DNA of 64,000 nucleotides from Yoonia sp. G8-12 (GTDB lineage: Bacteria > Pseudomonadota > Alphaproteobacteria > Rhodobacterales > Rhodobacteraceae). The notes beneath the pieces were generated by a model. That model was not told the origin of the DNA. It saw nothing but the letters and a program-made list of their open reading frames with translations, and did not search any database. How positions within the stretch are numbered: position 1 is the stretch's first letter; each line of letters begins with the position of its first letter. The position numbers and the translations under genes are program-made. Of this stretch, positions 44,442-53,456 are shown piece after piece. The stretch spans positions 3,038,001 to 3,102,000 of the forward strand of contig NZ_CP151762.1 of NCBI RefSeq assembly GCF_038443675.1. The letters are read 5' to 3'.

Positions 44442-47400
44442 CACCGATTGCGCCGGCGCTCGCGCATTTCGCGGCGGCGGGCCATCGCGTCTTGCAGGGG
44501 GTCACCGGTGGATTGTGCAGCGGCAGGCGTGGCCGCAGGCACGGGCGTGTCAGCTGCGGGTCGTGATGGCGTTGGTTTTGCTCCGGCCTTCTGCGCGACG
44601 ATTTTTGCCAAAGCACCCAAGGTGGGGGCACGGAAAATATCGGTGATCGACAGTTTCTGCACGCCCATGGTTGCCCGGATTTCGCGGTGCACCTGCACGG
44701 CAAGCAAGGAATGCCCGCCAAGGTCAAAGAAACTGTCCTTCGCTCCAATCTGCTGCACACCGAGTGTCGCAGACCAGATCGCCGCGATCTTGTCGCCGAT
44801 TTCTGCCTCTGATCCCAGATCAACAGGGGCTACAGTCGCCGTTGATGCTGCGGTCAGAGCAGGTGCTGCAGGGCCCTGCCCAATGGTGGGTGCAGGCAGC
44901 GCTTTGCGGTCAATTTTCTTGTTGGGCGTCAAAGGAAAGGCATCCAGCGTCACAAAGTGGCGGGGCACCATATACTCGGGCAGGGATTTCAACATCTCAC
45001 TGCGTAGCGCTGCCTTATCTACAGCGCCATCTGCCAAAAGATAGCCAACCAGTTGGATAACGCCGGGCGTGTCTTCGCGTGCGACCACTACGGATTGCTG
45101 GACCGTTGCATGTCGGTCAATCACGCTTTCAATTTCGCCCAGTTCCACGCGATATCCGCGCAGTTTGACTTGAAAATCAGCGCGCCCCAGAAAATCAAGC
45201 CGCCCGCCCGTTCGCCAGCGCGCGAGATCACCGGTGCGATACATCCGCCCTTCGGCAAAAGGGTTGGGCAGGAAGCGTTCAGCGGTCAGTTCCTCACGCT
45301 GGAAATAGCCCCGCGTCACGCCTGCGCCACCGATATAAAGCTCGCCTGCTGTGCCAATCGGCACCGGCTGCATGTCATCATCCAGCACATAAACCTGCGT
45401 ATTCGCGATGGGCGTCCCGATGGGCACCGCACCCTGTCCCGCTTCGGCGGTTTGGGTGGTTGACCAGATCGTCGTTTCTGTCGGGCCGTACATGTTTTCA
45501 ACATGCCCGCCTGTCACGCCGCGCAAATCATCCGCCAGCGCGCCCGGCAAAGCCTCGCCCCCAACCATCATGTGTTTGATCCCCGAAAGGGCCACGCGCG
45601 CTTCATCATTCATCGTCAGCATTTGCGCCATGGACGGGGTGCATTGCAGATGCGTGACCTTATGGCGGGCGATCTGGGCCGCGATGGAATAATCGCCCTG
45701 CGCTATCTCATGGTTGCTGGCTGCCACAACCTTTGCCAAAGGCTTCAGCCCCTCCAGCACAAGATCCACGTCGATGCCGTAATCAATCAGGCAAGCGATC
45801 TCGGTCACGCCAATCGCCTTCACTTCTTTGACGCGCTCAATGGCATCCTCGACCGTGCCGAACAGCCCGCTGTCGTTGAAATAGCGCTCAAAGGCGAACT
45901 CCAGAATGCCGTCCATTTCGTCTTCGTCGAGCGAGCCGAGGTCAATCTGCATCGGGTTTTCGACACCCTTGGGCTTTTTGAACGCAGGAAACGCCCAAGC
46001 GTATTGCTTGATCAAACCAGCAGCAGCGCGCAGATAGTCCTTCATCGGTTCGCGGGCGATTTCGCGGGCATGGTCGCGGGTGTCGGACAGAAAGCTGTGC
46101 AACATCAAGGTGACTGTGAAATCGTCGGGGTTATGCCCTGCGGCACGCAACGCCTCATGATAGATGACGATCTTTTCGGCCACTTCATTCACGCTTTGCC
46201 CCAATAGGTGGGTCAGCACATTACAGCCATTGGAGCCCGCCTCTTTCCATGTCTCGGGGTTGCCTGCGGTCGTGACCCATACGTTCAGCTTCTTTGAAAC
46301 AGGCCGTGGCTGCGTGACGACACCGTGCATTTCTCCATTCGCGCGCGGGAATTCAACGGTCTCACCGGCCCAAAGTTTACGCAAATCGCGGATCGCATCG
46401 AACATTGCAGGTTTGTTCTTGGGCGGCGTGTTTTCGGGCCGCAGCACAAAATCATCGGGCTGCCAGCCTGAGGCAATGGCAAGCCCCGTGCGCCCGTTCG
46501 TGAGGTTGTCAATCACCGCCCATTCTTCGGCAATCCGTGCGGTATGGTGTAGGGGCGCCACGCAAGAGCCTGCGCGCACAGCAAGGTTTTGCGTCACCGC
46601 AGCGACGGCGGCACCTGTGACGGAAGGGTTGGGGTATGGGCCGCCGAAAGCGTGGAAATGCCGCTCGGGCGTCCAGACGGCGCAGAAGCCGTTCTTATCG
46701 GCGAACTGCGCGCCTTCGAGCAATGAGCGGTATTTATCGCGCCCGATCCCGTCGTCATTGCCCCAGTAAAACAGACTGAAATCCATGCCGACACCGGGCG
46801 CGCTGCCTTCACCTGCGACCAGCGCGCGGCTTTCGTCGCCCGAAATCACCAGTTTGAAACCCCGCGCGAGGGTCCAGAACAGTTCCAGCACGGAAATATC
46901 AAACGACAGCGATGTGACCGCCATCCACACACCGGGCAGATCATGCGCGATGCGGTCGTCCATACCGGTAAAGAAATTGGCGACATTGCGATGTTCGACC
47001 ATCACGCCTTTGGGTTTGCCGGTCGAGCCTGACGTATAAATCATATAGGCCAGATGCGCGCCGGTGACGCCGCTGTCGGGATTGCCCGTCTCGGTGCCTG
47101 CGGGCAAAGCATCAACCAGCACGGTTTCGGCATCGGAAGGCGGCAGATCAGCAGCAAGGGCGCTGTCTGTGACAATCACCTTGGTGCCACTATCAGCGAT
47201 AAAGTGGGCTGTCCTATCGGCGGGATAGGCAGGGTCCATCGGCAGATAGGCACCGCCTGCTTTCATGATGGCGAGGGCCCCAATCAAAAGCGCGGGCGAT
47301 CTGCGCAGATGCAGACCCACAATTGCGTCAGGGCCTACGCCTTTGGCGCGCAACACATGCGCCAGTGCATTGGCGCGGTCGTTCAGCTGCGCATAGGTCA

Positions 47401-48991
47401 GGCTTTCGTCTTCAAAGGCGAGCGCTTCAGCTTCGGGGGTGCGGGCGACCTGGGCTTCAAACGCCTGGTGGACACAAAGGTCTGCAGGAAAATCGATTGC
47501 GGTCGCATTCCAGTCGAAAAGAACCATCTGGCGCTCGGCTTCGGACAGGACTGCGGGTGTCTCGCCGCGCCCGACCTGTGCCGCGATATGATGAAGGCGC
47601 GCAGCCATCAGGTTGGCTGTCTTTGCACTCAACTTGCCTGTATCAGCATAGAGAGTATTGCCCGCGACCGTCAGGGCGGCTCCTTTGATATGGCCCTGTG
47701 TAGACAGCCCCAAGGCAGGCATCGCTACACCACCGGGAATACGGGCGCAGAGATCAGCGGCAAACGGGCCACGCGCCGCTGCCGCGTCAAGGTTATCGCC
47801 CGCGCCAACAGGCACCCAGTCATTCAGATAGCCGGGGTGATCGTGGGCTACGCCCAATGCCAGCGTCACAGGATCTTCAGACAACATTTCGCCCAACTGC
47901 CCCAGCGCGTCCGCGAGATCAGCAGCGTCACCGGTTAATGGCAGGCTAATCACCTCGCTTTCTTGCCCGCTCATGTCGATGAGCGGCAGGTTGGCAGGCG
48001 TGATTGCCGCGAGCGCTTTGCGCCACGATGCCTCATGCTTCAACGTGGCCTTCAAGGCGGCGGTCAGCGCCTCACCTTCCTCAGGTGCCAGCCTTGGAAG
48101 CACATCGCCGACTTGCGCAATATCTGCCACAGCGACTGCGCGCCCCACCGCATCGCGCAAACCCCGCAGGGTGACCGGCGCAGTAGCGGTGGCAACCGTC
48201 AAACTGTCATCACCCACGGCAATCACCGTACCGGGGCCCGCATCAGACGCTGTTTTTTCAGCAGCCGCTTTCGCCACAAGGAATACGCCCGCATCCGTCG
48301 CGATCTTGGGGCAGGTCAGCGGGTTCCAGTAGTCGCCATGATCCAGCGCATGGACCAGGGTCGTGATCTTGCGCGCAGTTTGTGTAAAATCCAGACGGGC
48401 GGCATTCGCTGGTCTGTCATTCTTGGCAAAATAGGTGCGCTGCGTCAGGTCTTGCGCCGTCACGACGGGGGCATCGCTTGCCAGTTTTTCGATCACCGTT
48501 TCAAAACTGTCGATGGCAGCAGCATAACATTTCGCATTTAGCGTCAGGACATTTTCATCAGGTGCCACATCAAAAAAGCTCTGCGCAAGAAGCCCGCCTT
48601 CATCCACGCCACCCGCGATCAAATGCCAGCTGATGCCGTACTCGGCCTCACCTGCAAGCAGCGCCCAAACCGGCGCATTCAGACCGGCGTAGCGCGGCAA
48701 GGGGCCATCGTGAAAATTCGCGGCACCACGTGTGGGCAAGGCCAGCACGGCGTCGGGGATCATATCAAGGTTGGCAATGGACAGAAGCCAGTCGAAAGAT
48801 AGACCGGAAAGGGCCACCACCAGGTCATCATCGGATGACACCACCGGCAGGCCTGCGCCCTTGGCCCACTGCGCCACATCGGCGTTGCGCGTCACAACTG
48901 CGGTCAGGGTATGACCCGCATCGCGCAGCATTTCGCCACATTGGATGGCAAGGGATTCGTTCCCGATGATCACTGCGCGAACCGTGGACAT
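44441..48991 (-). CDS. NRPS: formyltransferase, glycine-type A domain with inserted luciferase-like monooxygenase, PCP
   Basis: 1516 residues. Residues 1-300 form a formyltransferase with Asn92, His94 and Asp130 ('AANFHDGPLPRYAG', 'GGVDEGGLL') and an Fmt-type C-terminal part. Residues about 350-480 are a shortened condensation-like stretch without an HHxxxDG motif. The adenylation domain spans about 500-1370: A3 'YTSGSTGKPKG' (652), A4 'FDISVLELF' (697), A5 'MYGPTET' (1167), A10 'NKKIDRKAL' (1357). Between A4 and A5, about 732-1090, sits an FMN-type luciferase-like monooxygenase of the MupA/Atu3671 family ('FYWGNDD', 'VWTPERHFHAFGG', 'ASGWQPDDF'). The PCP serine is 1428 ('DLGGHSLLAV'). The predicted specificity is DILQMGMIWK, near glycine. 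Start at ATG 48991 has GGAG upstream. Confidence 0.9.
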   Translation of the reverse strand: MSTVRAVIIGNESLAIQCGEMLRDAGHTLTAVVTRNADVAQWAKGAGLPVVSSDDDLVVALSGLSFDWLLSIANLDMIPDAVLALPTRGAANFHDGPLPRYAGLNAPVWALLAGEAEYGISWHLIAGGVDEGGLLAQSFFDVAPDENVLTLNAKCYAAAIDSFETVIEKLASDAPVVTAQDLTQRTYFAKNDRPANAARLDFTQTARKITTLVHALDHGDYWNPLTCPKIATDAGVFLVAKAAAEKTASDAGPGTVIAVGDDSLTVATATAPVTLRGLRDAVGRAVAVADIAQVGDVLPRLAPEEGEALTAALKATLKHEASWRKALAAITPANLPLIDMSGQESEVISLPLTGDAADLADALGQLGEMLSEDPVTLALGVAHDHPGYLNDWVPVGAGDNLDAAAARGPFAADLCARIPGGVAMPALGLSTQGHIKGAALTVAGNTLYADTGKLSAKTANLMAARLHHIAAQVGRGETPAVLSEAERQMVLFDWNATAIDFPADLCVHQAFEAQVARTPEAEALAFEDESLTYAQLNDRANALAHVLRAKGVGPDAIVGLHLRRSPALLIGALAIMKAGGAYLPMDPAYPADRTAHFIADSGTKVIVTDSALAADLPPSDAETVLVDALPAGTETGNPDSGVTGAHLAYMIYTSGSTGKPKGVMVEHRNVANFFTGMDDRIAHDLPGVWMAVTSLSFDISVLELFWTLARGFKLVISGDESRALVAGEGSAPGVGMDFSLFYWGNDDGIGRDKYRSLLEGAQFADKNGFCAVWTPERHFHAFGGPYPNPSVTGAAVAAVTQNLAVRAGSCVAPLHHTARIAEEWAVIDNLTNGRTGLAIASGWQPDDFVLRPENTPPKNKPAMFDAIRDLRKLWAGETVEFPRANGEMHGVVTQPRPVSKKLNVWVTTAGNPETWKEAGSNGCNVLTHLLGQSVNEVAEKIVIYHEALRAAGHNPDDFTVTLMLHSFLSDTRDHAREIAREPMKDYLRAAAGLIKQYAWAFPAFKKPKGVENPMQIDLGSLDEDEMDGILEFAFERYFNDSGLFGTVEDAIERVKEVKAIGVTEIACLIDYGIDVDLVLEGLKPLAKVVAASNHEIAQGDYSIAAQIARHKVTHLQCTPSMAQMLTMNDEARVALSGIKHMMVGGEALPGALADDLRGVTGGHVENMYGPTETTIWSTTQTAEAGQGAVPIGTPIANTQVYVLDDDMQPVPIGTAGELYIGGAGVTRGYFQREELTAERFLPNPFAEGRMYRTGDLARWRTGGRLDFLGRADFQVKLRGYRVELGEIESVIDRHATVQQSVVVAREDTPGVIQLVGYLLADGAVDKAALRSEMLKSLPEYMVPRHFVTLDAFPLTPNKKIDRKALPAPTIGQGPAAPALTAASTATVAPVDLGSEAEIGDKIAAIWSATLGVQQIGAKDSFFDLGGHSLLAVQVHREIRATMGVQKLSITDIFRAPTLGALAKIVAQKAGAKPTPSRPAADTPVPAATPAAAQSTGDPLQDAMARRREMRERRRNR

Positions 48992-48995
48992 AAAG

Positions 48996-49985
48996 CTATT
49001 CTCCGATTTGCGGACGCGCCTGAACAGGCTGTCCGCGCTGAGACTTAAAGACTGCGGCGAAATCATGGGCGGCCATTGTCCGCAGGAAGTGTGGGGCCAC
49101 ACCATAGCGCTTGCCAGTCAGTTTGCAGCGCAGCCAATGCAGGCTGCCGCCAGTCAAATGCAGAAGTGTTGCTGAGATCGCATAGGCGCGCCCGTGGTTC
49201 TTGGCGAAATAATACCAACGCGAGTCGAACCAGTAATCGGGCACGCGCTGCCATTGCTTCATACCGGTTGATACCGACCCCAGATGTGTGACCACGCTGT
49301 CTGCAAGAAACATGACGCTATGGCCCGCCTTTTGTGCGCGGCGGCACAGATCGGTTTCTTCGAAATACAAAAAAAATGTTTCGTCAAATAAGCCAATCTC
49401 ATCCAGCACGTCCTGCCGTATCATCACGCTGGCTCCCGCTAGCCAATCAACGGGTGCCGAGGCTGTCAGCTCTCGCGGGACACGATAGGATTTGAGCAGC
49501 TTGCTGACAGGCCCGAAGCGTATGGCGCCCTCCAATTCGCTCCAGACCGAAGGGAAACGGAAGGTCGTGGTGTGCTGGACACCGTCTTCACCTGCGATAA
49601 AGCTACCGGCAAAACCGGTGGTCGGGGTCGTATTCAGATGGTCATAAAGCACGCGGATCGCATCCGGTTTGGGAAAGGCATCCGAGTTCAGGATGTAGAC
49701 GTAGTCAGGCCTGCTACCATCCGACAGGCCCGCGCGGATACCCACATTGTTGCCCGCCCCGAAACCGCCATTGTGACCTGACTGGATTACACGGGTGTTG
49801 TCCCAGCCAGCGGACGCGACATGCGCCGTAATGGTTTCAAACGATCCGTCCTGACTGTCGTTGTCGACGATCACGATCTCGCCCGGCAGACCTTGCATGG
49901 CAGTGCGCGCAGCCTCTGCTGCGTCCAGCGTCATCTGTGCTGTCTTGTAGTTCAGCACGATTGTGAGAATACGCGGATCAGACAT
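48996..49985 (-). CDS. Glycosyltransferase family 2 protein within the NRPS/PKS operon
   Basis: A 329-residue GT2 enzyme of the rhamnosyltransferase/WbbL-like group. 'LTIVLNYKTAQMTLDAAEA', 'GEIVIVDNDSQDGSFETI', 'GHNGGFGAGNNVGIRAG' and 'YVYILNSDAFPKPDAI' (Asn-Ser-Asp replaces DxD, common in this group) are present, followed by 'WLAGASVMIRQDVLDEIG' and 'FFLYFEETDLCRRA'. ATG 49985 directly follows the PKS stop (TAGATG) and the NRPS start is 4 bases beyond its own stop, so it lies in the middle of one transcript. That points to a sugar on the pathway product, or a transferase borrowed from the surrounding polymer locus. Confidence 0.88.
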   Translation of the reverse strand: MSDPRILTIVLNYKTAQMTLDAAEAARTAMQGLPGEIVIVDNDSQDGSFETITAHVASAGWDNTRVIQSGHNGGFGAGNNVGIRAGLSDGSRPDYVYILNSDAFPKPDAIRVLYDHLNTTPTTGFAGSFIAGEDGVQHTTTFRFPSVWSELEGAIRFGPVSKLLKSYRVPRELTASAPVDWLAGASVMIRQDVLDEIGLFDETFFLYFEETDLCRRAQKAGHSVMFLADSVVTHLGSVSTGMKQWQRVPDYWFDSRWYYFAKNHGRAYAISATLLHLTGGSLHWLRCKLTGKRYGVAPHFLRTMAAHDFAAVFKSQRGQPVQARPQIGE

Positions 49986-52900
49986 CTATTCAGCGGCTTC
50001 CTTATGTTGGATCGCAACGCCCACTGGTCGCTCAAGATAGCGGCGGATGCGGGCGGCCAGCACGCGCACGTTGGGTTCAAGCACCATACTATCATGATCC
50101 CCCGGCACCTCGAACACGTCCAACCCCGGCACAAACTGGGTCCAGTCGTTGTCGGGGTAAAGATAGGTACGCTCTGAACTGATCAACCGGTCGCCGACAG
50201 TCCACTTCGGCACCAGAGGTGGACGGAACAGCGCCATCGTGCCATCCCAAGGTGTCACCTGATAGGCGCCCACGCTTTCGAGAAACGCATCCTGAATCGC
50301 CAGATTGTGAAACTGCTGGCCTTCGTCGGCGGCGTCTTCGCGGCCCTTTCGTTTTGCAATCTCCCATGCAACCCGCGATTTGAACCAGTCTACCAGATAC
50401 ATCGGCCCACCGCGCTGGATATCCTGCAACTTTGTCCGCAAACGGTCGCCCCGATCCATGATCGGGCGGACCGGCAATGGCGTATCCAGCAACACAAGTG
50501 CGGCCACCTCTTCACCCTGCGCGCGTAGCTGGTGGGCGATTTCATAGGCCGTAATTCCGCCCCCCGAAAAACCGCCCAAGTAATAAGGGCCATGCGGCTG
50601 CACCTGCCGCATCTCGGCAATATAATCCGTGGCGGCGGCCTCAATCGTGCGGTGCGGTTCTTCATCCCCCAAAAGGCCACGCGCCTGCAAGCCATAGAAG
50701 GGACGATCGCTGCCGATCAGATGCGCCAGATGGCGCAGGTTCAACACATTGCCAAACATCCCCGCCACAAGGAAGAACGGCGGTTTGCGCCCACCTTCGC
50801 CCTGATGCATCGGCACCAGATGGGTGAAACGGCGGGCGGGCGCTTTGGGGGCGTCGGCCGGCACATCCCCGCCCTCAACAGTGACACCGCGTGCGGCAAT
50901 CAGGGCCGCGCATTTGCGGATCGTCGGGGCCTCAAACAAAACCGAAATTGGGAAATCGACGGCGAACGCCTTGCGGATTTGCGCAAAGAGGCGCACCGCG
51001 ATCAGGGAATGTCCGCCAAGATCAAAGAAACTGTCCTCGGCGCCGATCTTATCGACCCCCAGAAGATCCTGCCAGAACCCCGCGAGCCGCTCTTCGATCG
51101 CGCCTTCGGGCGCGACATAGTCACTATCCAGCTGCGGGCGCGAGAATTTCTGTCCGTCTTCGGCATCATCGTCATCGCTTTGGCCCGCCTGCGCAATCAA
51201 CGCATCAAGATCAAGCGAGGACAATATCACCTGTTGATGCGGGCTCATCAATGCGCGCAGAAACAGGTCCGCCCCTTCCTCGGCGCGGATGCCTTGCGAC
51301 AGGTTATGGCGCAGCCGTTCTTCGGCAGGCGACAAGGGGCGCGCGATATCATCCTGCCCTGCAGTTGCAGGGGCAGGCTCTTGCGCGCCAAAGCCTGTCA
51401 TCTCGGCCATCTGGCGGATCGTAAAGCCGGTGATATCCACACACACGGTCCCGTCTGGTGCGGCCAGCGTGATATCAAAACTGGCAATGTCGCTGTCCGA
51501 TGTATTGTCCCGCGCGTTGCGTACCCAACTGACCACCTGTGCGGGCAGCGGGGCGTAAACCTTGACTGACCGATAGGACACCGGCACCCAAAGGTGTTGT
51601 GCCGCATAGCCCGTGATCAGCTTCATGGCCCAACCTGTTGCCAAATCCATCATGCCGGGATGCAGCAGATAACCCGCATCGGCATCGCCCGCCGCGACCT
51701 GCGGCAGCGCCAGCGTGGCAAGCCCCTCGCCATCCCCAAGGGCCGTAGACTGAAGCACCCGCCAGCGCGGGCCAAATTTCAAATGCGCCTCTTGCGGCGA
51801 TGCAATCCAGCCCAGATCACCCGCCTCGATTGGCGCCGCGCAGCGTGCCGCGATGGTGGCAATATCCAGCGGCGCAGGCGCACCCATCGGCAGGATTTGC
51901 AAACTGGCTTGGGCATTTTGCGCAAAGCCACCATCCGTACCGCTTTCCACCAGAAACTCATAGCCCGCCTCACTGCGCGGCAAAGTCAGGCGCAGGTCCA
52001 CCGATCCGGTATCTCCCACCGCAAAGGGGCGCAGGAAATAGAGATCACGGATTTCAAAGGAAGAGGTTTCGCCCATACTTTGCAGGGCTTCGGCCGCCAT
52101 TTCCAGATATCCGGTGCCGGGAACAAGCGCGTCACCTGCCTTGGTGCGGTGTTCGTCAAGGAACCAGCGGTCGGCTACCGTGTAGGACGCCGTGAAGACG
52201 CGCGCACCTGCCCGATCAAATGTCGCATGGTCCAACATCGGCGCGTCAACTTCCGTCACCTCTGCCGGTGCGGCCGCACCTGTGCGTTCTTCCATCGCGT
52301 CCGCAGCCATGCCGACGTCGGCCCAGATACCCCAGTTGATCGCACGCACCATCGTCGCATCACCCCTGCGCGATTTGGCATAGGCGTTGAGGTATTCGTT
52401 CGCCGCCACATAATCGACCTGTCCAATCGGGGCGGTCGCGGTTGAACTAGAGGCGAAGAGCACGAGCCAATCCAGATCACCGTCGGGGAACACTTCGTCC
52501 AGCACGTGGGTGCCGTGGATTTTTGGGGCAAAAACATCTTCGATGCTGGTCACATCTTTGGCCATAATCGGCGCGTCATCAATGTGGCCTGCGGCGTGGA
52601 TCACCCCGTTGATCGGTCCGAATGCAGCCTCGATTTCAGCGCGGGCATCGCGGATGTCTTCGACGTTGCTGACATCTGCAGCAACCGCAATAATCTCTCC
52701 GCCCAGCGCCTCAAGCGCCTGTACGGCCTTGATCCGTCGCGCAAGAGAGGCAGTTGGTGGGGTATTCTTTAGCCCCGTTTCCCATGCATCGCGTGGCGGT
52801 AAACCACCGCGCGACAATAACGCGATCCGCGCACCACAGCGTTTGATCAGCGCCTCGGCCAAAGTTAAGCCGATACCGCCGAAACCACCGGTGATCAGGT

Positions 52901-53456
52901 AAACACCTTTGTCTTTCAACACAGGCAGCGGGCCATCATCGGGCAAATCTGTGAGCGCCGCAGGTTTGTAGGTTAGCGCGAACCTCTTACCCCCTCGCAC
53001 GAGGGCCGTGCCATTGCCCGGATCCGCCAGCGCATCCTCAAGGATATGCCCCACCAGACGGTCGGTGTCGGCCTTGGCCAATCGGCGTTTTTTGCGGCCT
53101 TCAAGCTGCGGCAATTCAAGATCAAGTGTCGCCACAGTAATATGTGCAAATTCACGCGGGATGACACGCGCTGGTCCTACAAGCGTGGCTTTCTCTGGGT
53201 GCGGCAGAGCCTCACGTTTATGCTGCGCGGCCCCGTTGGAGAGCACAGTCATATGGATATCGCCCGGCAAATCCTCGCCGCCAATCGCTTGGGCAAGGAA
53301 GAACAGACTGTAGAACCCCTGCTCTTGCACACGGTGGAAAAAGCTTGAACCGGGGCGGAAGCTCTTATCGGCCGTAATCATCCAGCCATGCAAAATGCGG
53401 GTCGGGATCAGATTGCGGGTGTTCAGGTCAGCAATCAGCAGATCATAGCCTTCGCG
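49986..53456 (-). CDS. Type I polyketide synthase, C-terminal part: KR-DH-ACP-TE (frameshifted gene)
   Basis: About 1156 residues read in the frame after the break; the first start codon in this frame is a TTG at 53393, not a natural start. Residue numbers here count from that TTG. Ketoreductase about 160-370: 'LITGGFGGIGLTLAEAL' and the Ser/Tyr pair 'FASSSTATAPIGQVDYVAANEY'-type region (Tyr in 'GQVDYVAANEYLNA'). Dehydratase-like domain about 405-680: His415 in 'DEHRTKAGDALVPGTGYLE' and Asp583 in 'LLHPGMMDLATGW'. ACP Ser796 in 'FFDLGGHSLIAV'. Thioesterase about 870-1120: Ser943 in 'GGFSGGGITAYE' and His1100 in 'VPGDHDSMV'. The order KR before DH is unusual. Its stop codon is followed at once by the GT2 ATG. 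Confidence 0.85.
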   Translation of the reverse strand, partial: REGYDLLIADLNTRNLIPTRILHGWMITADKSFRPGSSFFHRVQEQGFYSLFFLAQAIGGEDLPGDIHMTVLSNGAAQHKREALPHPEKATLVGPARVIPREFAHITVATLDLELPQLEGRKKRRLAKADTDRLVGHILEDALADPGNGTALVRGGKRFALTYKPAALTDLPDDGPLPVLKDKGVYLITGGFGGIGLTLAEALIKRCGARIALLSRGGLPPRDAWETGLKNTPPTASLARRIKAVQALEALGGEIIAVAADVSNVEDIRDARAEIEAAFGPINGVIHAAGHIDDAPIMAKDVTSIEDVFAPKIHGTHVLDEVFPDGDLDWLVLFASSSTATAPIGQVDYVAANEYLNAYAKSRRGDATMVRAINWGIWADVGMAADAMEERTGAAAPAEVTEVDAPMLDHATFDRAGARVFTASYTVADRWFLDEHRTKAGDALVPGTGYLEMAAEALQSMGETSSFEIRDLYFLRPFAVGDTGSVDLRLTLPRSEAGYEFLVESGTDGGFAQNAQASLQILPMGAPAPLDIATIAARCAAPIEAGDLGWIASPQEAHLKFGPRWRVLQSTALGDGEGLATLALPQVAAGDADAGYLLHPGMMDLATGWAMKLITGYAAQHLWVPVSYRSVKVYAPLPAQVVSWVRNARDNTSDSDIASFDITLAAPDGTVCVDITGFTIRQMAEMTGFGAQEPAPATAGQDDIARPLSPAEERLRHNLSQGIRAEEGADLFLRALMSPHQQVILSSLDLDALIAQAGQSDDDDAEDGQKFSRPQLDSDYVAPEGAIEERLAGFWQDLLGVDKIGAEDSFFDLGGHSLIAVRLFAQIRKAFAVDFPISVLFEAPTIRKCAALIAARGVTVEGGDVPADAPKAPARRFTHLVPMHQGEGGRKPPFFLVAGMFGNVLNLRHLAHLIGSDRPFYGLQARGLLGDEEPHRTIEAAATDYIAEMRQVQPHGPYYLGGFSGGGITAYEIAHQLRAQGEEVAALVLLDTPLPVRPIMDRGDRLRTKLQDIQRGGPMYLVDWFKSRVAWEIAKRKGREDAADEGQQFHNLAIQDAFLESVGAYQVTPWDGTMALFRPPLVPKWTVGDRLISSERTYLYPDNDWTQFVPGLDVFEVPGDHDSMVLEPNVRVLAARIRRYLERPVGVAIQHKEAAE

